A DNA stretch of 64,000 nucleotides from Desulfobulbaceae bacterium UBA2273 (lineage in GTDB: Bacteria; Desulfobacterota; Desulfobulbia; Desulfobulbales; Desulfurivibrionaceae), in NCBI GenBank assembly GCA_002347095.1, contig DDWZ01000016.1, forward strand, positions 140,442 through 204,441, read 5' to 3'. The translations under genes were made by a program, and so were the position numbers. This document shows, one piece after another, positions 1 to 7,528 of the stretch. The notes under the pieces were generated by a model. The model searched no databases. It was not told the origin of the DNA and saw only the letters and a list, made by a program, of their open reading frames with translations. The number at the start of each line of letters is the position of its first letter. Positions within the stretch are counted from its first letter, which is position 1.

Positions 1-2
1 AC

Positions 3-728
3 ATTGTCAAATGCTGCAACCGCGCCGGCTTACAGGTGACGGATGTGGTGCTCGAGCCCTTGGCTTCGGCGGGTGCGGTTTTGACCCGGGAAGAAATGGA
101 GCTGGGGGTTGGACTGCTGGACATCGGCGGCGGCACCGCCGATCTGGCGATCTTTGCCGACGGGACCATCAAGCATACTTTTGTTTTGGGATTGGGCGGC
201 CAGAATCTGACCAACGATCTGTCCATCGGCCTGCGCACTCCGCAGAAGGAGGCGGAAAGGCTCAAGGAGGAGTACGGTTGCGCCCTGGCCTCGCTCATCG
301 ACAAGGATCAGGTCATCGAGGTTCCCAGCGTGGGGGGGAGAAAGAATCGAAAGCTTTCCCGCAGGGTCATGGGAGAGATCCTTGAACCCCGGGTTGAGGA
401 GATGCTCACCCTGATCAACCAGGAATTGCTCGATTCCAAGCACAAGGAAATGATCAACGCCGGCATGGTACTGACCGGGGGCTCGTGCCTGCTGGACAAC
501 ATGGAAGAGCTGGCGGAGCAGATTTTTGACCTGCCGGTCCGCATCGGCCGTCCGGAAAATATCGGCGGGGTAGTGGATGTGGTGGGCACGCCGCAGTGGG
601 CAACCGGCGTTGGTCTGGTTGTCTATGGCATGAAGAATGGGCCGGGGGAAAGATTCAAACGGCCCAAGGGGGGAATGGTAGGGAGATTTACCGGTCGGAT
701 GAAGGACTGGTTTAAGGGGATAGTGTAA
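3..728 (+). CDS. ftsA: Cell division protein FtsA (C-terminal part, cut by window edge)
   Basis: This actin-like ATPase anchors the FtsZ ring to the inner membrane. The open frame continues to the left edge (first complete codon at base 3), so the internal GTG at 36 is not the start. Visible are the phosphate-2 loop (LLDIGGGTADLAIF), the adenosine motif (VLTGGSCLLDNMEEL) and a C-terminal amphipathic helix (GRFTGRMKDWFKGIV) typical of the FtsA membrane-targeting tail. ftsZ follows after 66 bp, the usual end of a dcw cluster. Only the last 241 residues are seen. Confidence 0.95.
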   Translation: MVKCCNRAGLQVTDVVLEPLASAGAVLTREEMELGVGLLDIGGGTADLAIFADGTIKHTFVLGLGGQNLTNDLSIGLRTPQKEAERLKEEYGCALASLIDKDQVIEVPSVGGRKNRKLSRRVMGEILEPRVEEMLTLINQELLDSKHKEMINAGMVLTGGSCLLDNMEELAEQIFDLPVRIGRPENIGGVVDVVGTPQWATGVGLVVYGMKNGPGERFKRPKGGMVGRFTGRMKDWFKGIV

Positions 729-794
729 ACACGCTCATCAGGCGCCAGGCGATGTTGGGAGCAGGTCAATGACCTTGAACAGGGAGAGCAGGAT

Positions 795-1964
795 ATGACT
801 TTTAAATTCGCGGAAACAGAATCACGGGCAAAGATCAGGGTTTTTGGCGTTGGTGGCGGCGGGGGCAATGCGGTCAACACCATGGTGGATAGCAATATCC
901 TCGGGGTGGAATTCATTGCCGGCAACACCGATATCCAGGATTTGGAAAAATCCAAGGCCGATGTCCGGCTGCAGCTTGGCAAAAATGTCGCCAAGGGGCT
1001 TGGGGCCGGAGCCAACCCTGAAAGGGGCCGGGAAGCGGCGGAGGAGTCCATCGACGAAATACGAAAGCAGTTGAAGGACTGCGACATGGTTTTTGTCACC
1101 TGCGGGTTGGGCGGCGGCACCGGCACCGGAGCCGCGCCGGTGGTGGCCAGGATTGCCAAGGAGCTGGGCGCGCTGACCGTGGGTGTCGTGACCAAGCCCT
1201 TTGCCTTCGAAGGCAGGGCCCGGATGAAAAACGCCGAGCTCGGCTGGAAGAACCTGAAAGAGCATGTGGACACCATCATCACCATTCCCAATGACCGGCT
1301 CATCTCCCTGAGCCAGAAGGGAACCCGTTTCATCGACGGGATGAAGATGGCCGACGATGTCCTGGTGCAGGCGGTCAAAGGCATCACCGACCTGATCAAT
1401 CTGCCCGGCTACATCAACCCCGACTTTGCCGACGTGCGGGCAATTATGAACGAGATGGGCCAGGCCCTCATGGGCTCCGGTTACGGGGTGGGCGAAAACC
1501 GGGCCGTGGAAGCGGTGAACATGGCGATCAACAGCCCGCTCTTGCAAGATATCAGCATCGACGGCGCCAGGGGGGTTTTGGTCAATATCTCCGCCAGCCG
1601 GGAGACCCTGACCATGCCCGAGGTGACCGAGGCCACCACCAAGATTTACCAGGAAGTGCACGAGGATGCCAATATCATCCTGGGTGTGATCTTTGACGAG
1701 AATCTGGGCGATGAGCTGCAGGTAACGGTTATTGCCACGGGTATCCGCGATACCGTGGAGGAGATCGAGGAGCTGCCGGACAAGGTGCAGCTCATGCCCA
1801 AAAAGCGGGAGCCCGCCGCGCAGCCGCTGCCGTTTAGAAAAGGGGAGCAAGGCATGGCCGCAGGCCGCGCCGTGGCCAACGGCATACAGAGATCCTACGC
1901 CAACAATATCTTAAACGAGCAGGACTACGACCGGCCGACCTTTTTGCGCAGGAATGAAAGTTAG
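795..1964 (+). CDS. ftsZ: Cell division GTPase FtsZ
   Basis: Tubulin-like GTPase that polymerises into the cytokinetic ring. The 389-residue protein has the tubulin signature GGGTGTGA at about residues 106-113 and the catalytic T7 loop NPDFADV at about 208-214. A variable linker leads to a conserved C-terminal peptide (DRPTFLRRN) that binds FtsA/ZipA-type partners. A GGGAGAGCAGG ribosome-binding site lies just before the ATG. It sits directly downstream of ftsA and is followed by a hairpin terminator. Confidence 0.98.
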   Translation: MTFKFAETESRAKIRVFGVGGGGGNAVNTMVDSNILGVEFIAGNTDIQDLEKSKADVRLQLGKNVAKGLGAGANPERGREAAEESIDEIRKQLKDCDMVFVTCGLGGGTGTGAAPVVARIAKELGALTVGVVTKPFAFEGRARMKNAELGWKNLKEHVDTIITIPNDRLISLSQKGTRFIDGMKMADDVLVQAVKGITDLINLPGYINPDFADVRAIMNEMGQALMGSGYGVGENRAVEAVNMAINSPLLQDISIDGARGVLVNISASRETLTMPEVTEATTKIYQEVHEDANIILGVIFDENLGDELQVTVIATGIRDTVEEIEELPDKVQLMPKKREPAAQPLPFRKGEQGMAAGRAVANGIQRSYANNILNEQDYDRPTFLRRNES

Positions 1965-2118
1965 AAGAGGGTAACAGCGAAAGAAACAACGCGGAGACGC
2001 AAAGGCGCGACGAATTGTTTACACAAAACAAAGAGTTGTTCGCGTGAGCTTGCGTTGTTGCAGCGTGACGCCGTGCTGTTTTTGCATAATCGACTGTGTC
2101 ATGTAGGAAAATCAAGAC

Positions 2119-2148
2119 AAAGCGGGTGATCAGTGGCTGCCCGCTTTT
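2119..2148 (+). terminator. Putative rho-independent terminator after ftsZ
   Basis: An 8-bp stem (AAAGCGGG at 2119-2126 pairing with CCCGCTTT at 2140-2147) with a 13-nt loop ends in TTTT. It lies about 155 bp after the ftsZ stop and before the radical SAM gene, so it would separate the dcw cluster from the next operon. The stretch between ftsZ and the hairpin holds no gene; it contains a GACGCAAAGGCGC motif resembling dispersed repeats of related genomes. Confidence 0.55.
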
Positions 2149-2189
2149 AACCGCTGCCGGAGTTTCCGCTGCTTTCCGGCAGATTCGAT

Positions 2190-3926
2190 GTGGACCCTAT
2201 GCGCCAGCGCCAGCCTGCATCCGATGACTTCCTTGCCAGCGAAAAAGGGACGCAGCGCAAAAAATGGAAAGGGTTGCTGCCGGTTGCCCTCATCTTTCCA
2301 AACCGGTACGGCCTGGGTAATTCCAACCTGGGTTTTCAGCTCGTTTATGCCCTGGTAAACAGCCTGCCTGGCTTTGTCTGCGAGCGTTTTTTTTATCAGG
2401 ACAATCAGCCCCCGGTTTCCCTGGAATCGGGCCGCCCCCTCCGCGATTTTCCTGTCATCCTCTGTTCCCTCAGCTTCGAACAAGACTTCTTCAATCTACT
2501 GGCCTTGTTTTCGGCCGGCGGCATTGAACCTCTGGCCGAAAGGCGCAGTGCAACCACCAGCAGGTACCGGCCTGGCCAGCCCCTTGTCATCGGCGGCGGC
2601 GTTGCCTCCTTTATCAACCCGGAACCCTTGGCCCCCTTTGTGGATCTGTTTGTGGTCGGGGAAGCGGAGCCGATTCTCCCGCAACTCATGGCCCATCTTG
2701 CCGACCACCTGAGCGCGGAAGAGCCGGAAGCGCTGCTCAGGGGAATCGTCCGGGAGTTCAGCGGCTGTTATGTCCCGCGCTTCTATGCCATGCGATACGG
2801 AGAGGACGGCATTCTGGCCGGTATCGATGCCGATCCGGAAGCGCCGGCCCGGGTGCGGCGGGTGGTGCTTGAGCAAGCCCGGGTGGCTGGGCACTCGAAG
2901 CTCTTGAGTCCGGAGGCCGAATTCGCAAACCTGTTCCTCACCGAACTTGGCCGCGGCTGCAGCCGCGGGTGCCGGTTTTGCGCGGCCGGATTCGTGTATC
3001 GCCCGCCCCGTCTCTGGCAGGCGGAAAGCATCCTTGCCGCCCTGGCCGAGCGGCCCAAGGAGATACAGCGGGTGGGTCTGTTGGGGATGGAGATGGCGCG
3101 GGGCGAGGACCTCGCCCGGATTGCCGAGTATCTGTTGCGCGAAGGCTGCACCCTGTCGTTTTCCTCCTTGCGGGCTGATGCGATCAGCAACGAACTCTGC
3201 GGCCTGCTTGCGCAAAGCAGGCTGAAAAGTGCGGCCATCGCGCCGGACGGCGGTTCGGAAAGGCTCCGGAGGGTAATCAACAAAGGGATCAGCGAGCAGG
3301 ATGTTTTGTGTGCGGCAGAGGCCCTGGCCAGGGCCGGGATCAATCATCTCAAGCTCTATTTCATGATCGGCCTGCCAACCGAAACCGAAGACGACCTGGT
3401 GGAATTGTTGCACTTGACGGACAAGGTGAGGAAAACCTTGCTCGGGGTAGGGCGGGAGACGGGGCGCATGGGCAATATAACCCTCAGCGTCAACAGCTTT
3501 GTGCCCAAAGCCTGGACACCCTTCCAGTTTCATGGCTTTGCGCCATTGACAACGCTTAAAAACAGCATAAAATTCCTGCGCAAGGGGGTCACGGGGATGG
3601 CCAATACCCGCCTGGTTGTCGATCAGCCCGGCAATGCTTTTTATCAGGCCGTGCTCGCCCGGGGAGACCGCAGGGTCGGCATGGCGCTGTATGCCATGCT
3701 CCAGGGGCGGCAAAACTGGCGGCAGACCATGCAGGGATGCGGTATAGAGCCGGAAGCGTATGCCATGCGCCAGCGCGGCCAGGAGGAGATTTTCCCCTGG
3801 GAGATCATCGACCATGGGATTAACCGGCAGTATCTTTGGGCTGAATACCGGAAGGCGCTGGAAGAAAAATCAACGATTGCCTGTGACACATCACAGTGCA
3901 GGCGATGTGGGGTGTGTCATGATTGA
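2190..3926 (+). CDS. Radical SAM protein with N-terminal B12-binding-like region
   Basis: The 578-residue protein has a Rossmann-like N-terminal region of the type found before radical SAM cores (LIFPNRYGLGNSNLGFQ, then VIGGGVASFINPEP). The CxxxCxxC cluster motif is C257, C261 and C264 (GCSRGCRFC), which would bind a 4Fe-4S cluster and SAM. The C-terminal tail has four closely spaced cysteines (CDTSQCRRCGVC), as in the TIGR03960-type B12-binding radical SAM family; the DUF2344 partner domain often fused there is absent. Start is uncertain: GTG 2190 or ATG 2199, neither with a strong ribosome-binding site. The stop overlaps the start of the next gene by 8 bp. Substrate unknown. Confidence 0.85.
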   Translation: MDPMRQRQPASDDFLASEKGTQRKKWKGLLPVALIFPNRYGLGNSNLGFQLVYALVNSLPGFVCERFFYQDNQPPVSLESGRPLRDFPVILCSLSFEQDFFNLLALFSAGGIEPLAERRSATTSRYRPGQPLVIGGGVASFINPEPLAPFVDLFVVGEAEPILPQLMAHLADHLSAEEPEALLRGIVREFSGCYVPRFYAMRYGEDGILAGIDADPEAPARVRRVVLEQARVAGHSKLLSPEAEFANLFLTELGRGCSRGCRFCAAGFVYRPPRLWQAESILAALAERPKEIQRVGLLGMEMARGEDLARIAEYLLREGCTLSFSSLRADAISNELCGLLAQSRLKSAAIAPDGGSERLRRVINKGISEQDVLCAAEALARAGINHLKLYFMIGLPTETEDDLVELLHLTDKVRKTLLGVGRETGRMGNITLSVNSFVPKAWTPFQFHGFAPLTTLKNSIKFLRKGVTGMANTRLVVDQPGNAFYQAVLARGDRRVGMALYAMLQGRQNWRQTMQGCGIEPEAYAMRQRGQEEIFPWEIIDHGINRQYLWAEYRKALEEKSTIACDTSQCRRCGVCHD

Positions 3927-5367
3927 AGGGAAAAAAACGCAGGACGACGCGGCCAGTATCGCCAGTCTGAAACCGTTTCGGCTGGTCAAGTTTTTTTCCT
4001 ATACCGGCTTTGCGGTTTTTCTCCTTTTCACCCTGGTCCTTTCCTGGATTATTTCAAATCACGCCAAAAAGGTTCTCCTTGAGCGGAGCGAGGCGTACGC
4101 CTTTGTTGTTGCCGAAAACCTCAGCCACCAGGTGTTTCAGCAATTTGTCCTGCCCACGGTGGTGCGTTATGGAAAGATTGCCCTGCGCAAGCCCGAACAG
4201 TTTGCCCGGCTTGATGCCGTTGTGCGCAATGCCACGCACGGCATGCGGATTCAGGCGGTTACCATTTTCGATTCCAAGGAAAACATCATCTCCTACAGCA
4301 CGATGGCCTCCCGCATCGGCCGCACCGGAGAAGGCGGGATAGAGTACCGCAAGGCCCTGGCCGGCAACAACAATTCCGTTGTCCGTTCCACCGGCACCCT
4401 GCTAAACCTGCTTCCCGGCGCGCAGCCCATTTCCTCGCAATTGAGCACCTTCATTCCTTTTCGGCAGTACCAGGTCAACAACCAGAAACGGGACGTGATC
4501 ATGGGGGTTATCGAGGTTGTTCAGGATCTCTCGGAGGATGTGGTGGCGATCACCAAATTGCAGGGCACCATCATCCTCACCTCCATGCTGATCATGTCGG
4601 CGCTGTTTGTGGTGCTCGGGTTTATTGTCGCGCGGGCGGACCGGATCATCGAGGCGCGGGCTGAAGAACGTCGCCGTCTTGAGCAGCAACTGCACCAAAG
4701 TCAGAGGCTTGCCACCCTCGGCAAGATGGTGGCCTCGGTTTCCCATGAGATTAAAAATCCGCTGGGCATTGTCCGCAGTACCGCGGATATTCTCGGGAAA
4801 CGACTTAAGAGCGTGGCGCCGGGCAATGAACACCTGGCTGAGATTATCGTGGAGGAAACAGGCAGGCTTGACGGAATCGTGCGCGAATTTCTGGATTTTG
4901 CCCGGCCCCAGGAGCCGAAAATGGCGCCGGCCTCGGTGAATGAGCTTTTCGATAAGCTGCTTAGATTTATGGCGCCGGAGCTGGAGCAGCGGAACATTGT
5001 TCTGAAAACCGCGTTGAGTGAAAATATACCGCGGATTTCCTTGGATCAGGGACTGATGTACAGAGCCTGTCTCAATATTCTGGTCAACAGTGTGCAGGCA
5101 ATGCCGGAAGGAGGAAAACTTTCGGTGGAAACGAGATATGAGAAGGCAACGGGCATGGCGCTGCTGATTGTCACCGATACCGGGGAGGGGATGTCCCTGG
5201 AAAAACAGGGCCATATCTTTACCCCGTTTTATACGGACAAAAACCGGGGTACCGGGCTTGGTCTGGCCATCGCCAAAAACATCGTCGACAGCCACCAGGG
5301 AACAATAACCGTGGACAGCAAGGAAGGGGAGGGAACCACCTTTACGATTGCCCTCCCCGTTGGGTGA
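3919..5367 (+). CDS. Membrane sensor histidine kinase (orphan)
   Basis: The 482-residue protein has a transmembrane helix at about residues 25-47, an extracytoplasmic sensing region of about 170 residues, a second helix at about 217-239, then a cytoplasmic HisKA domain with phospho-acceptor H276 (VSHEIKNPLG). The HATPase domain has the N box (N390, LVNSVQAMPEGG), G1 (VTDTGEGM) and F/G2 boxes (FTPFYTDKNRGTGLGLAIAKN). The ATG at 3919 lies inside the end of the radical SAM gene, so the two are translationally coupled. No response regulator is adjacent, so the partner is unknown. Confidence 0.93.
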   Translation: MIEGKKTQDDAASIASLKPFRLVKFFSYTGFAVFLLFTLVLSWIISNHAKKVLLERSEAYAFVVAENLSHQVFQQFVLPTVVRYGKIALRKPEQFARLDAVVRNATHGMRIQAVTIFDSKENIISYSTMASRIGRTGEGGIEYRKALAGNNNSVVRSTGTLLNLLPGAQPISSQLSTFIPFRQYQVNNQKRDVIMGVIEVVQDLSEDVVAITKLQGTIILTSMLIMSALFVVLGFIVARADRIIEARAEERRRLEQQLHQSQRLATLGKMVASVSHEIKNPLGIVRSTADILGKRLKSVAPGNEHLAEIIVEETGRLDGIVREFLDFARPQEPKMAPASVNELFDKLLRFMAPELEQRNIVLKTALSENIPRISLDQGLMYRACLNILVNSVQAMPEGGKLSVETRYEKATGMALLIVTDTGEGMSLEKQGHIFTPFYTDKNRGTGLGLAIAKNIVDSHQGTITVDSKEGEGTTFTIALPVG

Positions 5368-6336
5368 TCAGCTTTTCTTTTCAACTTTTTTCTGCGTTTC
5401 GATTTTCTTCTTGAGCAGATCATGGTCGCGGCGAAGCTCTTCGTAGGTTTCCATGGCCTGTTTTTCCACCTCGCCTTGGTTGGCTTTGTTCTTCTCCACC
5501 CGTTCCTTGACCTTTTCCGCCTTTATGGCCAGATCCTTGGTCCCGAAGATGGAAGAGGCCAGATATTTGCAGGAGAATTTCATGAGGGCGATATCGTCGG
5601 TCTTGATCTTCGCCAGGGTTTCCTCGTCGACATCATAGGTCTCCAGAAAGGAGCTGTTGAAAACAAAATCCCTGAATTTATCAAGATCGGTGCTGGCCAT
5701 GAAAAACATCTTCTGGGCCGGTTCGCTCAAGGTTGCCTGCAGGCCGAACGACTTGCGGCGCATGACGATTTCCATCCATTCCCGGTTCATCTCGTCTGAT
5801 TCGTCAATCCCCTGGTCAATCCGCCACTCGCGGATGGTTTGCTCCTTCGGCTCTTCGTGCCCCTTGCAATAGGGCTCCTTGACGAGGAAGTAGAATTCCT
5901 CCGCCGCTGTTCCCTCGTTGCCGGCCGCGTGAAAGTAAGACATTCCCACCGGATAATAGCGGCAGGTCGTCGGCCTGTACGGATAGATGGTGCAGCCTTC
6001 CTCCGTAACAAAGGGGCAGCGGCCATTCTCGTCGAGATGGATCTTTACCCCGGGGAGATCCGTCTTCTCAAGGTATACGGGGGTGGTGAAGCGCAGGAGA
6101 AATTCATCGGCGGTCAGGTTTAACGGTCGTCTGATGCGCAGAATATCATACGGGGTCAATATGATATTGATATTGCCGCAGCAATTGGTAAAGCAGGAAA
6201 CTCCGGGATGGCAGCGGAATTTCAGGGTGCTGTCGGCCGTGAGCTTGGCAGGCATGATATTGCTGGGGTTGTTGTCCGAACCGAACAGGGACTTGCTAAA
6301 AGGGGCGGATTGCGGCGTCTGTTGTGACTTGCTCAT
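5368..6336 (-). CDS. YkgJ family cysteine-cluster protein
   Basis: The 322-residue protein has the YkgJ/UPF0153-type cysteine cluster near its N-terminus (CHPGVSCFTNCC) followed by further cysteines (CPFVTEEGCTIYPYRPTTC), thought to bind a metal or Fe-S centre. The C-terminus is charged and predicted coiled coil (many K, E and Q). ATG 6336 is preferred because an AAGG motif precedes it; the frame is open to 6408 but has no ribosome-binding site there. The stop abuts the kinase stop exactly on the other strand (TGA at 5365-5367, TCA at 5368-5370). The family's biochemical role is not established. Confidence 0.85.
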   Translation of the reverse strand: MSKSQQTPQSAPFSKSLFGSDNNPSNIMPAKLTADSTLKFRCHPGVSCFTNCCGNINIILTPYDILRIRRPLNLTADEFLLRFTTPVYLEKTDLPGVKIHLDENGRCPFVTEEGCTIYPYRPTTCRYYPVGMSYFHAAGNEGTAAEEFYFLVKEPYCKGHEEPKEQTIREWRIDQGIDESDEMNREWMEIVMRRKSFGLQATLSEPAQKMFFMASTDLDKFRDFVFNSSFLETYDVDEETLAKIKTDDIALMKFSCKYLASSIFGTKDLAIKAEKVKERVEKNKANQGEVEKQAMETYEELRRDHDLLKKKIETQKKVEKKS

Positions 6337-6747
6337 GGTAAGGACCTTCATGGAATCTATTGTTAAGGCAGAAAAGGCGAGCACATCGAAGAAGTCGGGA
6401 TGCTGCAAGCATGGAGCCTTGGCTTACGGAAGGGAAATCCCTCCGGTTCTTTCTGCGGTTTCTGCCCGGCATATCGACACAGCGTGACGATGTCCGGGTC
6501 GATTTTGGCAACACAGTAACCACGGGAACGCTCTCTGTCAAATTCATTTCTTGCGGGGAAAGAAGAGGCCTGGAAAGCTTGGGGGAATGGCTTTTTCAAA
6601 GCGCCTCGCAAAGAGTGCCTTGTCCACATGCGCTCTGCGAAAAGGCAAGGTCCTGGTGAAGAATCTCGGCCGGGAAATAGGAAAACAGGGGCAAAAGAGA
6701 TCGCGCCTGCGGGCTCCGCGGAGGAGGGTGCGGGCAATGTTTTTTTC
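6337..6747. other. Non-coding stretch between the YkgJ gene and the apr promoter
   Basis: Divergent intergenic region without a convincing gene: small frames here have no ribosome-binding site and no recognisable product. It must hold the promoter of the minus-strand YkgJ gene, but no clear boxes are visible for it. Confidence 0.6.
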
Positions 6748-6776
6748 TTGACTTTTATCAGGTGAGAAATTATACA
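6748..6776 (+). promoter_or_regulatory. Sigma-70 promoter of aprBA
   Basis: TTGACT (6748-6753), a 17-nt spacer and TATACA (6771-6776) give a near-consensus housekeeping promoter. The expected start near 6783 leaves a leader of about 265 nt before aprB. The leader contains a hairpin-forming CGAAGGCACGTGCTTCG at about 6934-6950. No other good promoter lies nearer aprB. Confidence 0.75.
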
Positions 6777-7049
6777 GACCAATGTTCTAAAAAATGAGTC
6801 GCTCTTCAGTTTTATGCAAACCGGTGGAAAAAATACGTGAAATTAGCCGTTTGTGTGCGCGGCAGGGAAAGCTCCAGAGCCTTTCCGAAATGCGGTTCGG
6901 TAGTCCAGATAGTCAAGAGGGTGAAGGTCTGTCTTCGAAGGCACGTGCTTCGAGCCGGCTTGAGCCAGGGCGACTGTCCTTGATAAGGTAAACGCGAATT
7001 TCGTACAATCGGAGTTCGGAAAATTCAATCCAAGTGAGGAGGTTAGTGA

Positions 7050-7478
7050 ATGCCAAGTTACGTAGATCCTTCTAAATGTGACGGCTGCAAGGGTGGTGAC
7101 AAAACTGCCTGCATGTACATCTGCCCCAATGACCTGATGGTCTTGAACAAAGAGGAGATGCGGGCGTACAATCAGGAGCCCGATGCATGCTGGGAGTGTT
7201 ACTCCTGTGTAAAGATCTGTCCGCAGGGTGCCATTGCCGTTCGTGGCTACAACGACTTCGTACCCATGGGTGGCCAGGTTCATCCGATGCGGAGTTCCGA
7301 TTCCATCATGTGGACCGTTAAGTTCCGTAACGGCAACATGAAGCGTTTCAAGTTCCCCGTGCGGACCACCGCTGAGGGTGCTGCCAATGCATATCCGGCG
7401 CTGAAATGCACGAACCTGGACGACGAGTTGCTCTCCACCGAGAAGCAGTTGCCCGCGCCGACCATGCTTGCCAAGTAA
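7050..7478 (+). CDS. aprB: Adenylylsulfate (APS) reductase, beta subunit
   Basis: Iron-sulfur subunit of dissimilatory APS reductase. It passes electrons to the FAD of AprA for reduction of APS to sulfite and AMP in the cytoplasm. In this 142-residue protein, C10, C13, C21 and C25 plus C47, C50, C53 and C57 provide two 4Fe-4S clusters in a ferredoxin fold. The C-terminal tail, which in known structures wraps around AprA, is present. A GGAGG-type ribosome-binding site precedes the ATG, and aprA follows after 50 bp in one operon. Confidence 0.98.
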   Translation: MPSYVDPSKCDGCKGGDKTACMYICPNDLMVLNKEEMRAYNQEPDACWECYSCVKICPQGAIAVRGYNDFVPMGGQVHPMRSSDSIMWTVKFRNGNMKRFKFPVRTTAEGAANAYPALKCTNLDDELLSTEKQLPAPTMLAK

Positions 7479-7528
7479 GTTTTTTGGATAATCAACTGAA
7501 TTAATACAATTTCTTAAGGAGATTTACT

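Noticed and set aside
6794..6991. 65-codon frame in the apr leader
   Set aside because: No ribosome-binding site and no recognisable protein; it more likely lies in the untranslated leader.
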